In this document: piece after piece, positions 1 through 4,909 of the stretch | Numbering within the stretch: the first letter of the stretch is position 1 | Layout: every line of letters begins with the position of its first letter | The notes under the pieces: generated by a model | The model's input: only the letters and a program-made list of their open reading frames with translations | What the model was told of the DNA's origin: nothing | The model's database searches: none | From: JAKAXG01 sp035702985 | GTDB taxonomy: Bacteria; Actinomycetota; Acidimicrobiia; Acidimicrobiales; Palsa-688 | DNA: 6,214 nt | Assembly: GCA_035702985.1 (NCBI GenBank) | Contig: DASSZD010000189.1 | Location: 1 to 6,214, forward strand | Direction of reading: 5' to 3' | Translations under genes and position numbers: made by a program

Positions 1-74
1 GCCACCGGCCCGAGGTAGACGACGCGGACGTGGCCGCGCGGCGGGGCTTCGGATTCGGTGGGCAGGGACGACAT
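1..74 (-). CDS. Unidentified protein, N-terminal 24 codons only (partial)
   Basis: An ATG on the minus strand at 74-72 opens a frame that runs off the left edge. The visible start reads MSSLPTESEAPPRGHVRVVY and then LGPV. It lies 6 nt after the leuA stop, and GAGAAG upstream of the ATG can act as a ribosome binding site, so it is probably co-transcribed with leuA. The polar, Pro-rich first 14 residues followed by a beta-strand-like HVRVVYLGPV fit the N-terminus of a small soluble protein. I do not recognise the family from this fragment and assign no function. The start could be wrong, because only the position after leuA and the weak binding site support it. Confidence 0.5.
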   Translation of the reverse strand, partial: MSSLPTESEAPPRGHVRVVYLGPV

Positions 75-80
75 GGCTTC

Positions 81-1799
81 TCAGCCTACCTGGCGATCCC
101 GGAGCCGATTGGCGGCGCTGATCACCGCCGCGAGGGTCGCGTCGAGGATGCTCGAGTGCATCCCGACGCCCCACAGCTGCACCCCGCCGGCGCCGGTGGC
201 CTGGACGTAGGCGGCGGCCGACGCCTCGGCCCCCGAGGTGAGGGCGTGCTCGTGGTAGTCGTCGACGGCCATGTCGATGCCCAGCTCGGCCCGCAGTCCG
301 TTGACGACGGCGTCGACGGGCCCGTTGCCCGACCCGGTGATCGTGCGGTGCGACCCGTCCACGAGGACCTGGGCCACGACGGTCGTCCCTTTTTCCCCGG
401 AGGAGACCTCGCTGGAGATGAGCCGGATGCCGGCGTCGTCGGGCAGGTAGCTGCTGGCGAAGGCGTCCCACAGCTCGCCCGGCTTGATCTCGGTGCCGGA
501 CTCCTCGGTGATCCGCTGCACCGTCTTGGAGAACTCCACCTGCAGGCCCCTCGGCAGGTCCAGGTTGTGCTCGCCCATCTGCATCGAGTTGGCCATGAGA
601 TAGGCGACGCCGCCCTTGCCGGACTGGCTGTTGACCCGGATGATGGCCTCGTAGGTCCGGCCCACGTGCTTGGGGTCGATGGGCAGGTAGGGGACCTCCC
701 ACCGGTCGTAGTCGGCCGGCAGGGCATCCATCCCCTTCTTGATGGCGTCCTGGTGGGAGCCGGAGAAGGCGGTGTAGACGAGGTCGCCGGCGTAGGGGTG
801 GCGGGGGTGGACGGGCAGGCGGTTGCAGTGCTCGGCCACCTGGCGCAGGTGGTCGATGTCGTGCAGGTCGAGCTCCGGGTCGATGCCCTCGGTCATGAGG
901 TTGAGCGCCAGGGTCACCACGTCCACGTTGCCGGTGCGCTCACCGTTGCCGAACAGGGTGCCCTCCACCCGGTCGGCGCCGGCCAGCTGGGCCAGCTCGG
1001 CGGCCGCCACCGCGGTGCCCCGGTCGTTGTGGGGGTGCAGGCTGAGGATCACCGAGTCCCGGTTGGGGATGTTGCGGTGCATGTACTCGATGACGTCGGC
1101 GTAGGTGTTGGGCCCGAACATCTCGACCGTGTTGGGCAGGTTGATGATGATCCGGTTGTCCGGCGAGGGGTCGATGACCCCCATGACGGCGGCGCAGATC
1201 TCCACCGCGTAGTCCGGTTCGGTCCCCGTGAAGCTCTCCGGCGAGTACTCGTAGCTGACCCGGGTCTGCGGGATGGTCTGCTCGTACTTCTTGACCAGCT
1301 GGGCCGCGCTGGTGGCGATCTCGGTGATGCCGCCCTTGTCCTGGCCGAAGACGACGCGCCGCTGCAGGATGGATGTGGAGTTGTAGAAGTGCACGATGGC
1401 GTGGCGGGCGCCAGCGATGGCTTCGAAGGTCCGCTCGATCAGCTCCGGGCGGCACTGGACCAGCACCTGGATCACCACGTCGTCGGGGATGCGGTCCTCC
1501 TCGATGATCTGGCGGATGAAGTCGAAGTCGGGCTGGGACGCGGCCGGGAAGCCGACCTCTATCTCCTTGAACCCCATGCCGACGAGCGTCTCGAAGAATC
1601 GCATCTTGCGGGGCGGGTCCATCGGGTCGATGAGGGCCTGGTTGCCGTCGCGGAGGTCGACGCTGCACCACGTCGGTGCCTTCTCGAGGTGCCGGCCGGG
1701 CCACGTGCGGGTGAAGCCGGTGATCCCCTCGAGGGGCCGGAACGGCTCGTACAGGTGGAACGGCATGTCACACGGCGTCGGGTACTGGTAGGCAGCCAT
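81..1799 (-). CDS. leuA: 2-isopropylmalate synthase (type 2 LeuA)
   Basis: It catalyses the first committed step of leucine synthesis, condensing acetyl-CoA with 2-ketoisovalerate to give 2-isopropylmalate in the cytosol. The 572-residue product has the DRE-TIM barrel catalytic domain in its N-terminal two thirds: SVDLRDGNQALIDPM at about 46-60 (catalytic Arg50, metal-binding Asp51), EVGFPAASQPDFDF at 81-94, LHPHNDRGTA at 254-263 (metal ligands His255 and His257) and GNGERTGNVDVV at 284-295. From about 440 on is the LeuA regulatory dimer domain, with the Gly-rich GSGNGPVDA near 489-497, the usual site of leucine feedback inhibition. Length and motifs match the long actinobacterial/mycobacterial LeuA. 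The ATG at 1799 is preceded by GAGG with 8-nt spacing. Upstream lies a leader ORF and terminator, so expression is probably controlled by leucine attenuation as well as by feedback. Confidence 0.97.
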   Translation of the reverse strand: MAAYQYPTPCDMPFHLYEPFRPLEGITGFTRTWPGRHLEKAPTWCSVDLRDGNQALIDPMDPPRKMRFFETLVGMGFKEIEVGFPAASQPDFDFIRQIIEEDRIPDDVVIQVLVQCRPELIERTFEAIAGARHAIVHFYNSTSILQRRVVFGQDKGGITEIATSAAQLVKKYEQTIPQTRVSYEYSPESFTGTEPDYAVEICAAVMGVIDPSPDNRIIINLPNTVEMFGPNTYADVIEYMHRNIPNRDSVILSLHPHNDRGTAVAAAELAQLAGADRVEGTLFGNGERTGNVDVVTLALNLMTEGIDPELDLHDIDHLRQVAEHCNRLPVHPRHPYAGDLVYTAFSGSHQDAIKKGMDALPADYDRWEVPYLPIDPKHVGRTYEAIIRVNSQSGKGGVAYLMANSMQMGEHNLDLPRGLQVEFSKTVQRITEESGTEIKPGELWDAFASSYLPDDAGIRLISSEVSSGEKGTTVVAQVLVDGSHRTITGSGNGPVDAVVNGLRAELGIDMAVDDYHEHALTSGAEASAAAYVQATGAGGVQLWGVGMHSSILDATLAAVISAANRLRDRQVG

Positions 1800-1828
1800 T
1801 TCGGGAACCTCGTATCGGGTCGGGAACT

Positions 1829-1862
1829 AAAAAACCTCCCGGCCCGGAGGCGCAGGAGGTTT
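1829..1862 (-). terminator. Rho-independent terminator (attenuator) before leuA
   Basis: Read on the minus strand, AAACCTCC (1862-1855) pairs perfectly with GGAGGTTT (1839-1832) around a 15-nt loop, and a run of six T residues (1834-1829) follows. The element ends 29 nt before the leuA start, inside its untranslated leader rather than after a gene. That is the position of an attenuator. The loop contains a second CCTCC (1850-1846) that could pair with the same GGAGG, giving a shorter alternative hairpin. Confidence 0.88.
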
Positions 1863-1863
1863 C

Positions 1864-1889
1864 GGCGGGCACCGGTGTCGGTGCTCGCC
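1864..1889 (-). promoter_or_regulatory. Leader hairpin between the Leu-codon ORF and the attenuator
   Basis: On the minus strand GGCG-A-GCACCG pairs with CGGTGC-C-CGCC around the loop ACAC, giving ten base pairs with a single A/C mismatch. The 5' arm begins with the G of the leader TAG stop codon, so ribosome position decides whether it can fold: a ribosome on the stop codon would mask it. It is the natural candidate for the upstream hairpin of an attenuation switch. It sits next to the terminator but does not overlap it, so the true antiterminator pairing is not settled. Candidates are the 3' arm GCCCG with CGGGC in the terminator loop, or AGGCG at the leader stop with CGCCT in that loop. 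Confidence 0.65.
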
Positions 1890-1930
1890 TACAGCAGAAG
1901 GAGGAGGCCCAGGGCCGGACGGCAGGTCAT
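1889..1930 (-). CDS. leuA leader peptide (13 aa, Leu-rich)
   Basis: A 13-codon ORF encodes MTCRPALGLLLLL followed by TAG. Six of 13 residues are leucine and the last five codons are all Leu (CTC CTC CTT CTG CTG). The run ends directly at the stop, which abuts a hairpin and then a Rho-independent terminator upstream of leuA. Ribosome-mediated attenuation explains this: scarce charged tRNA-Leu stalls the ribosome on the run and changes the folding of the nascent RNA. Leu-rich leaders before leuA are known in actinobacteria. The start is supported by GGAG only 3 nt upstream and by a TAGCAT -10 box 8 nt upstream, so the message may be leaderless or nearly so. The peptide itself probably has no function beyond being translated. 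Confidence 0.85.
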   Translation of the reverse strand: MTCRPALGLLLLL

Positions 1931-1938
1931 CCGCTCCG

Positions 1939-1944
1939 ATGCTA
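1939..1944 (-). promoter_or_regulatory. Candidate -10 box for the leuA leader transcript
   Basis: TAGCAT on the minus strand fits the actinobacterial TANNNT consensus and lies 8 nt before the leader ATG, so initiation would fall at or just before that codon. No good TTGACA-like -35 is visible 16-19 nt upstream. The box sits in the 23-nt gap after the upstream AIM24-like gene, so read-through from that operon is an alternative source of leader transcripts. Confidence 0.45.
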
Positions 1945-1953
1945 CCACGGGGC

Positions 1954-2844
1954 TCACCACTGGGCCACCGTCGCCCACGAGCTGGAGGTGATCGGCTCCG
2001 CCTCGGCCTCCCGCTCGAACACCGACTGGACCGCCACCCGGCCCGGCCCGGTGAGACGGAGCCATATGTGGCGGTAGCTGAAGTTGGACGACCAGTACAT
2101 CCCCGCCTGGTTGGGGTACTCGAGGTGCAGGTTGACGTCGACGGACGGGTCGCAGTACAGCAGCGAGGTCGGCTGCACCAGGATCGACGTGCCCGGCGCC
2201 AGGTCCCGGATGAATGTGTTGCCCGGCGCGTGCAGCAGCAGCAGCCCGGGGCGCCCGTCGGCGGTGAACCAGTCGACGTTGTACCCCATCGGATAATGGG
2301 TCTGCTGCTCGTTGCCGGTGCCGGTCGTGTACCAGACCGGGGCCTGCTGCCACGTGTAGCGGACGGCTTCGGTGGCGGCCAGGAAGCGGTGCTCGCGGAC
2401 CACCACGGCCTGGCCGGCCTGCAGCGGCAGGGCGATGATCTCGCCCGGGGCGTCCTCCGACAGGGCGATGTGGCCCGGCCCCGACGCCTGGAGCATGACC
2501 AGCGGGAGCCCGGCCCGGACCCGGTTCCACCCGCCGGCGAGCGGCATCGGTGCCATGGTCACCGACGGGTCGGACCACAGCACCGAGTGGTGGGAGAAGT
2601 AGACGGTCTCGGCGCCCCGCAGGTCGAAGTCGGCCACCGGCACGTACTTGCCCTCGATCTGGCATCGCGACTGTCCGAAGATGATGCGGGCCATGTCCCG
2701 GATCGGGGGTTGCTCCTGCCACCCGGAGTCGCTGACGACGGCCCGCACGTCGACCGGCGCCCCGCAGTGGGCGCACGCCGGCTGGGCCGGGTCGGTGGCC
2801 ATCCGGCAGAACCGGCAGACGTAGGTGGTCCCGCTGGCGCTCAC
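1954..2844 (-). CDS. AIM24 (DUF124) family protein with N-terminal zinc ribbon, paralog 2
   Basis: The 296-residue product opens with a zinc ribbon (Cys10, Cys13, Cys24, Cys27; spacing CX2C-X10-CX2C) and the linker VSDSGWQEQP. The rest is an all-beta AIM24/TIGR00266-type body: IEGKYVPVADF, a degenerate AGGWNRVRAG where the family has a GGxxxRxxxG turn, SGPGHIALSEDAPGEIIALPL near 120-140, GLLLLHAPGNTFIRDL, and RLTGPGRVAVQSVF near the C-terminus. No signal peptide or membrane segment is evident. The start is GTG at 2844. A GAGG overlapping the stop of the upstream paralog sits 7 nt before it, suggesting translational coupling. It is longer than its neighbour because of a C-terminal tail ending ATVAQW. 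AIM24 proteins have a TRAP-like beta fold but no established bacterial role, so function is unknown. Confidence 0.82.
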   Translation of the reverse strand: MSASGTTYVCRFCRMATDPAQPACAHCGAPVDVRAVVSDSGWQEQPPIRDMARIIFGQSRCQIEGKYVPVADFDLRGAETVYFSHHSVLWSDPSVTMAPMPLAGGWNRVRAGLPLVMLQASGPGHIALSEDAPGEIIALPLQAGQAVVVREHRFLAATEAVRYTWQQAPVWYTTGTGNEQQTHYPMGYNVDWFTADGRPGLLLLHAPGNTFIRDLAPGTSILVQPTSLLYCDPSVDVNLHLEYPNQAGMYWSSNFSYRHIWLRLTGPGRVAVQSVFEREAEAEPITSSSWATVAQW

Positions 2845-2853
2845 CCGCCGGCC

Positions 2854-3648
2854 TCAGGCGCTCTCGTGGTGGACGTACATGGATTGGATGCCCACCCGGC
2901 CCGGGCCCGTCATCTCGGCCAGGTACATCCCGTGGCGCATCATCCCGGTGCGGACGTCCATCTGGACGGTGTCCATTCCCACCGACGAGTCCTTGTAGAG
3001 GAAGCCGCCCGGCTCGACCAGGATCTTCTCCCCGGCGCCGAGGGTCCGCTCGAACACGTTGCCGTAGCCGTGCAGGAGCAGGATCCCGGGCTCGCCGCTG
3101 GTGACGAAGCGGTCCATGTACATGCCGCCGCCGTGGAGGATGTTGTTCATCCCCTTGATGCGCACGAAGCTGTAGGCGATCGAGTGGGAGGCCACGAGGA
3201 AGGCGTGCTCGCGCACGTCGAGCTCCATCCCCGGGTGCAGGGGCAGCACGACGACCTCGCCGGACGCATCCCGGGAGAAGGCCACCCGGCCCGGTCCCGA
3301 TGCCACCGAGACGACGTGGGGCATGCCGCCCAGCATCCGCTTGAGGCCGCCCCCGGTGTTGAGGGCCGAGAGAGGGGCCGATTCGTCCTTCCACAGCAGT
3401 ACGTGGTGTTCGAAGAAGACCGAGTCACCGGCCGCGAGGGCCACCTCGGCCACCGGCACCAGCTCCCCCTCCACCTGGCAAACGCTGTTGGAGAAGCGGA
3501 ACTCGGTCATGTCCCGCAGCCGGGGCGCCTCCTTCCAGCCGGAGTCGCTGACCAGGTTGCGGGCGTCGAGAGGAGCGCCACAGGTGGCGCAGGTGGTCCG
3601 GCCCGGCTCGTTCTGGGCCCGGCACCACTGGCACTGGATCCGATCCAT
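2854..3648 (-). CDS. AIM24 (DUF124) family protein with N-terminal zinc ribbon, paralog 1
   Basis: This is the first gene of the AIM24 pair, 264 residues from the chosen start. It has a zinc ribbon (Cys6, Cys9, Cys20, Cys23), the linker VSDSGWKEAPRLRDM, and an AIM24 body that keeps the family turn GGGLKRMLGG near 96-105, SGPGRVAFSRDASGEVVVLPL, GEPGILLLHGYGNVFERTL and the closing MTGPGRVGIQSMYV. It matches the family better than its downstream neighbour, so it may be the more ancestral copy. The ATG at 3648 is preferred over one 17 codons upstream because the ribbon begins right after it and TAGCTT lies 7 nt upstream, as in leaderless actinobacterial transcripts. No Shine-Dalgarno sequence is visible. 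The ribbon suggests a protein or nucleic-acid contact, but no function can be assigned. Confidence 0.85.
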   Translation of the reverse strand: MDRIQCQWCRAQNEPGRTTCATCGAPLDARNLVSDSGWKEAPRLRDMTEFRFSNSVCQVEGELVPVAEVALAAGDSVFFEHHVLLWKDESAPLSALNTGGGLKRMLGGMPHVVSVASGPGRVAFSRDASGEVVVLPLHPGMELDVREHAFLVASHSIAYSFVRIKGMNNILHGGGMYMDRFVTSGEPGILLLHGYGNVFERTLGAGEKILVEPGGFLYKDSSVGMDTVQMDVRTGMMRHGMYLAEMTGPGRVGIQSMYVHHESA

Positions 3649-3655
3649 GGCGCGG

Positions 3656-3679
3656 AAGCTAGCAGTCAGGGGGGCTGAC
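3656..3679 (-). promoter_or_regulatory. Promoter (-10 TAGCTT) and inverted repeat for the AIM24 pair
   Basis: TAGCTT at 3661-3656 on the minus strand fits TANNNT and ends 7 nt before the ATG, placing initiation on the start codon. Immediately upstream, in the spacer and -35 zone, is the perfect inverted repeat GTCAG-N5-CTGAC (3665-3679). Its position would suit an operator, but its regulator is unknown. No canonical -35 is seen. Confidence 0.45.
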
Positions 3680-3705
3680 CGCTTCCATGGTCGGTCCATC
3701 CGGAT

Positions 3706-3736
3706 CTGGTCCGGGCGGGGACCGGGCGGCTATGAT
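3706..3736 (+). promoter_or_regulatory. Candidate promoter for the whiB-like gene
   Basis: TATGAT at 3731-3736 is the best -10 hexamer in the intergenic region, with TGGTCC (a poor -35) 18 nt upstream. The -35 zone overlaps a short inverted repeat, CTGGTCC (3706-3712) with GGACCGG (3719-3725), which includes one T/G wobble if read as RNA. Initiation near 3743 would leave an untranslated leader of about 200 nt before the GTG at 3940. Confidence 0.4.
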
Positions 3737-3760
3737 GATCGCTCCCCCAATACCCGACCG

Positions 3761-3820
3761 TTTGCCGGCTCCCCACCCCGGGGATCGTTCTGGACAGGTC
3801 GTCCGGGCCAGCCGGCGAAA
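3761..3820 (+). other. Foldable segment in the presumed whiB 5' leader
   Basis: TTTGCCGGCT (3761-3770) pairs with AGCCGGCGAAA (3810-3820) except for one bulged G. The enclosed 39 nt can form two smaller hairpins: CCCC (3771-3774) with GGGG (3780-3783), and CTGGAC (3790-3795) with GTCCGG (3801-3806). Together this is a three-way-junction-like fold. It matches no riboswitch I know. An AT-rich patch with GTTGTCAAC follows at about 3819-3837, possibly a further promoter or a binding site. No gene is evident between 3649 and 3939. Confidence 0.35.
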
Positions 3821-3939
3821 AGAAATCAGTTGTCAACCATTCGGTGCCCGCCGACGTAGATGACTCATGGAGCAACGCTTCTCACGGGTTTCTTACCTGC
3901 GGCGGAGACACTGACATGGAAGGACGACGGAGGAACACT

Positions 3940-4182
3940 GTGGACACGAACTGGATGGCCGAGGGCAAGTGCCGGGAACTCCCGCCCGAGACCTTCTTCC
4001 CCAGCGACGGCGTCGGCGTGGAGGTTGCCCGCCGTATCTGCGCCGACTGCCCGGTGAAGGCGCCCTGCCTGGAGTACGCGCTGTACAACCGGATCGAGCA
4101 CGGCGTCTGGGGCGGGGCTTCCGAGCGGGAGCGCCGGCGGATCGCACGGCAGCGCCGGGGGCTCCAGCCCGTCGCCGACTGA
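3940..4182 (+). CDS. WhiB-family iron-sulfur transcriptional regulator
   Basis: The 80-residue product has the complete WhiB signature: Cys11, Cys34, Cys37 and Cys43 (C-X22-C-X2-C-X5-C) to hold a 4Fe-4S cluster, then the turn GVWGG at 55-59 and a basic tail (SERERRRIARQRR, 61-73) for DNA contact. Such proteins bind the primary sigma factor and respond to redox or nitric oxide while controlling development or stress genes. The GTG start at 3940 is chosen because GGAGG at 3929-3933 sits 6 nt upstream and the product then has normal length. In-frame ATG 3916 (with its own GGAG) and GTG 3844 would add 8 or 32 residues of unconserved sequence. The exact WhiB subgroup cannot be fixed, though the LEYAL...GVWGG..ERERR region resembles WhiB1/WhiB2 types. 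The gene is monocistronic, divergent from the AIM24 pair and convergent with tatA. Confidence 0.93.
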   Translation: MDTNWMAEGKCRELPPETFFPSDGVGVEVARRICADCPVKAPCLEYALYNRIEHGVWGGASERERRRIARQRRGLQPVAD

Positions 4183-4221
4183 CCGCGGCCCCGCTCTCCG
4201 TCGTTCCCTCCCCCTCCGCGG

Positions 4222-4250
4222 ACCCGCCGCCCCCTGGGGCCGGCGGGTTC
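4222..4250 (+). terminator. Terminator hairpin after the whiB-like gene
   Basis: ACCCGCCG (4222-4229) pairs perfectly with CGGCGGGT (4241-4248), and the loop holds a further CCCC-CT-GGGG pairing, so the helix is close to continuous. It is followed by TTCTTC instead of a full T tract, as is common for GC-rich actinobacterial terminators. It begins 40 nt after the whiB stop. Confidence 0.7.
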
Positions 4251-4260
4251 TTCGCGTGCG

Positions 4261-4296
4261 GCCTCGACCCCTCTCGGTAACTCTCGACCTATCTCG
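4261..4296. repeat. Four short direct repeats at 10-bp spacing
   Basis: CCTCG, TCTCG, TCTCG and TCTCG occur at 4262, 4272, 4282 and 4292, each exactly 10 bp apart in the non-coding convergent gap. Helical phasing of such a short motif could allow co-operative protein binding. It could also be chance in this C-rich sequence. Confidence 0.35.
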
Positions 4297-4338
4297 TCCG
4301 GTTTCATCCGGGCGTAGCCGCTGTCGGGTCGGGGCGCG

Positions 4339-4365
4339 CCACGGCGCCCCGTGGGGGCGCCGTGG
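4339..4365 (-). terminator. Perfect 12-bp inverted repeat, probable tatA terminator
   Basis: CCACGGCGCCCC (4339-4350) and GGGGCGCCGTGG (4354-4365) are perfectly complementary around a 3-nt loop. The repeat starts 42 nt beyond the tatA stop in the convergent gap. No T tract follows on either strand, so it would act as a strong GC hairpin, possibly as a barrier in both directions. The window has few longer perfect palindromes. Confidence 0.6.
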
Positions 4366-4407
4366 AAGATGCGTATGGGGCATTCCGGCCGGTCCGACCG
4401 GCGGGGT

Positions 4408-4794
4408 CTAGTTGCTCGTGCCGGTCTGGTTGCGGACCTGCTCCTCGCGGGCCTTGAGCAGGGCGTCGAGCTGGGCCGGGGTCAGGCTGATGGAAGCATC
4501 CTGGCCGGCCGGCGCCGGCTGGGTCGCGGCCGGGGCGGCCGCAGTCGGAGCGGCCGCAGTGGGGGCGGCCGTGGCGGACGGCAGGGCGACGGGCGGCGGC
4601 ACCGCGTCATGGGCGGCCTTGGCGGCCTGCTCCCGGGCCTTCTCCTCCTCCGCCTCGGTCTGGGCCTTGCGGAACTCCTTGCCGGCCAGACCGACGTTGC
4701 GGGCGATCTTGGGGAGCTGGCTGCCCCCGACCAGGACCACGAGGGCGATGATGAGGACGATGAGGCCGTCCCCACCCGCGAGGTTTGCAATCAT
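4408..4794 (-). CDS. tatA: Sec-independent (twin-arginine) translocase TatA/TatE-like subunit
   Basis: The 128-residue product has the TatA layout. A single N-terminal membrane helix (about residues 10-22, LIVLIIALVVLVG) is followed by the hinge GGSQLP and an amphipathic helix (PKIARNVGLAGKEFRKAQ, 28-45). After a charged segment rich in Glu and Lys (46-62) comes an Ala/Pro/Thr-rich tail. TatA forms the protein-conducting assembly that passes folded Arg-Arg signal proteins across the cytoplasmic membrane. The usual Phe of the LFG hinge is Val here (LVGGSQLP). A final segment, SLTPAQLDALLKAREEQVRN, may form an extra helix. The ATG at 4794 has AAGGAG 12 nt upstream, rather far, with GGTGG closer. 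No tatB or tatC lies nearby, so TatB or TatE assignment cannot be excluded. Confidence 0.82.
   Translation of the reverse strand: MIANLAGGDGLIVLIIALVVLVGGSQLPKIARNVGLAGKEFRKAQTEAEEEKAREQAAKAAHDAVPPPVALPSATAAPTAAAPTAAAPAATQPAPAGQDASISLTPAQLDALLKAREEQVRNQTGTSN
4535..4579 (-). repeat. 15-bp tandem repeat inside tatA
   Basis: Three in-frame copies of a 15-bp unit starting GCGGCC (4535, 4550, 4565) code for the Thr-Ala-Ala-Ala-Pro type linker of the TatA tail. The first two copies match at 13 of 15 positions and the third is more diverged. The unit is five codons, so copy-number changes would alter linker length without a frameshift. Confidence 0.6.
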
Positions 4795-4894
4795 GCCGCC
4801 ACCGTACTCCTTGTCAGGGCTGGTTGGAACTGTGTCGCCCAGTATTCCGTAGCGCTGGCGGCGGATGGATGACGGCCGCGGCGGGGGCGGCGGC

Positions 4895-4900
4895 TACCGT
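4895..4900 (+). promoter_or_regulatory. Candidate -10 box of the formiminotransferase gene
   Basis: TACCGT fits TANNNT and ends 9 nt before the ATG at 4910, where no clear Shine-Dalgarno sequence is present. A leaderless or near-leaderless transcript is therefore likely. The rest of the 115-bp divergent gap with tatA shows AATACT on the minus strand as a weak -10 for tatA. Confidence 0.4.
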
Positions 4901-4909
4901 GCTGCGGGG

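Noticed and set aside
30..1991. 653-codon plus-strand open frame across leuA
   Set aside because: It is antisense to leuA, whose protein has every catalytic motif. The frame is open because of high GC and its translation is low-complexity Gly/Val/Asp/Arg sequence.
1889..3394. 501-codon minus-strand frame ending in the Leu-rich tail
   Set aside because: Most of it is an out-of-frame shadow of the AIM24 pair, rich in Arg, Pro and Gly. Only its last 13 codons, the leader peptide, are real.
1939..3678. 579-codon plus-strand frame opposite the AIM24 genes
   Set aside because: It is antisense to two recognisable proteins and has a low-complexity His/Asp/Val/Gly/Arg translation with no family motif.
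3649..3699. Upstream ATG adding 17 residues to AIM24 paralog 1
   Set aside because: The added residues precede the zinc ribbon without similarity to the paralog, and they would overlap the -10 box and inverted repeat.
3761..3820. Known riboswitch upstream of whiB
   Set aside because: The stem pattern and loops match no riboswitch class I recognise, so only a foldable segment is reported.
3865..4383. Minus-strand frames opposite the whiB-like gene
   Set aside because: They are Arg/Pro-rich shadows of whiB and its terminator, without motifs or binding sites.
4865..4909. Extended start for the formiminotransferase
   Set aside because: The extra 15 residues are Gly-rich and not part of the family, there is no binding site, and the region includes the probable -10 box.
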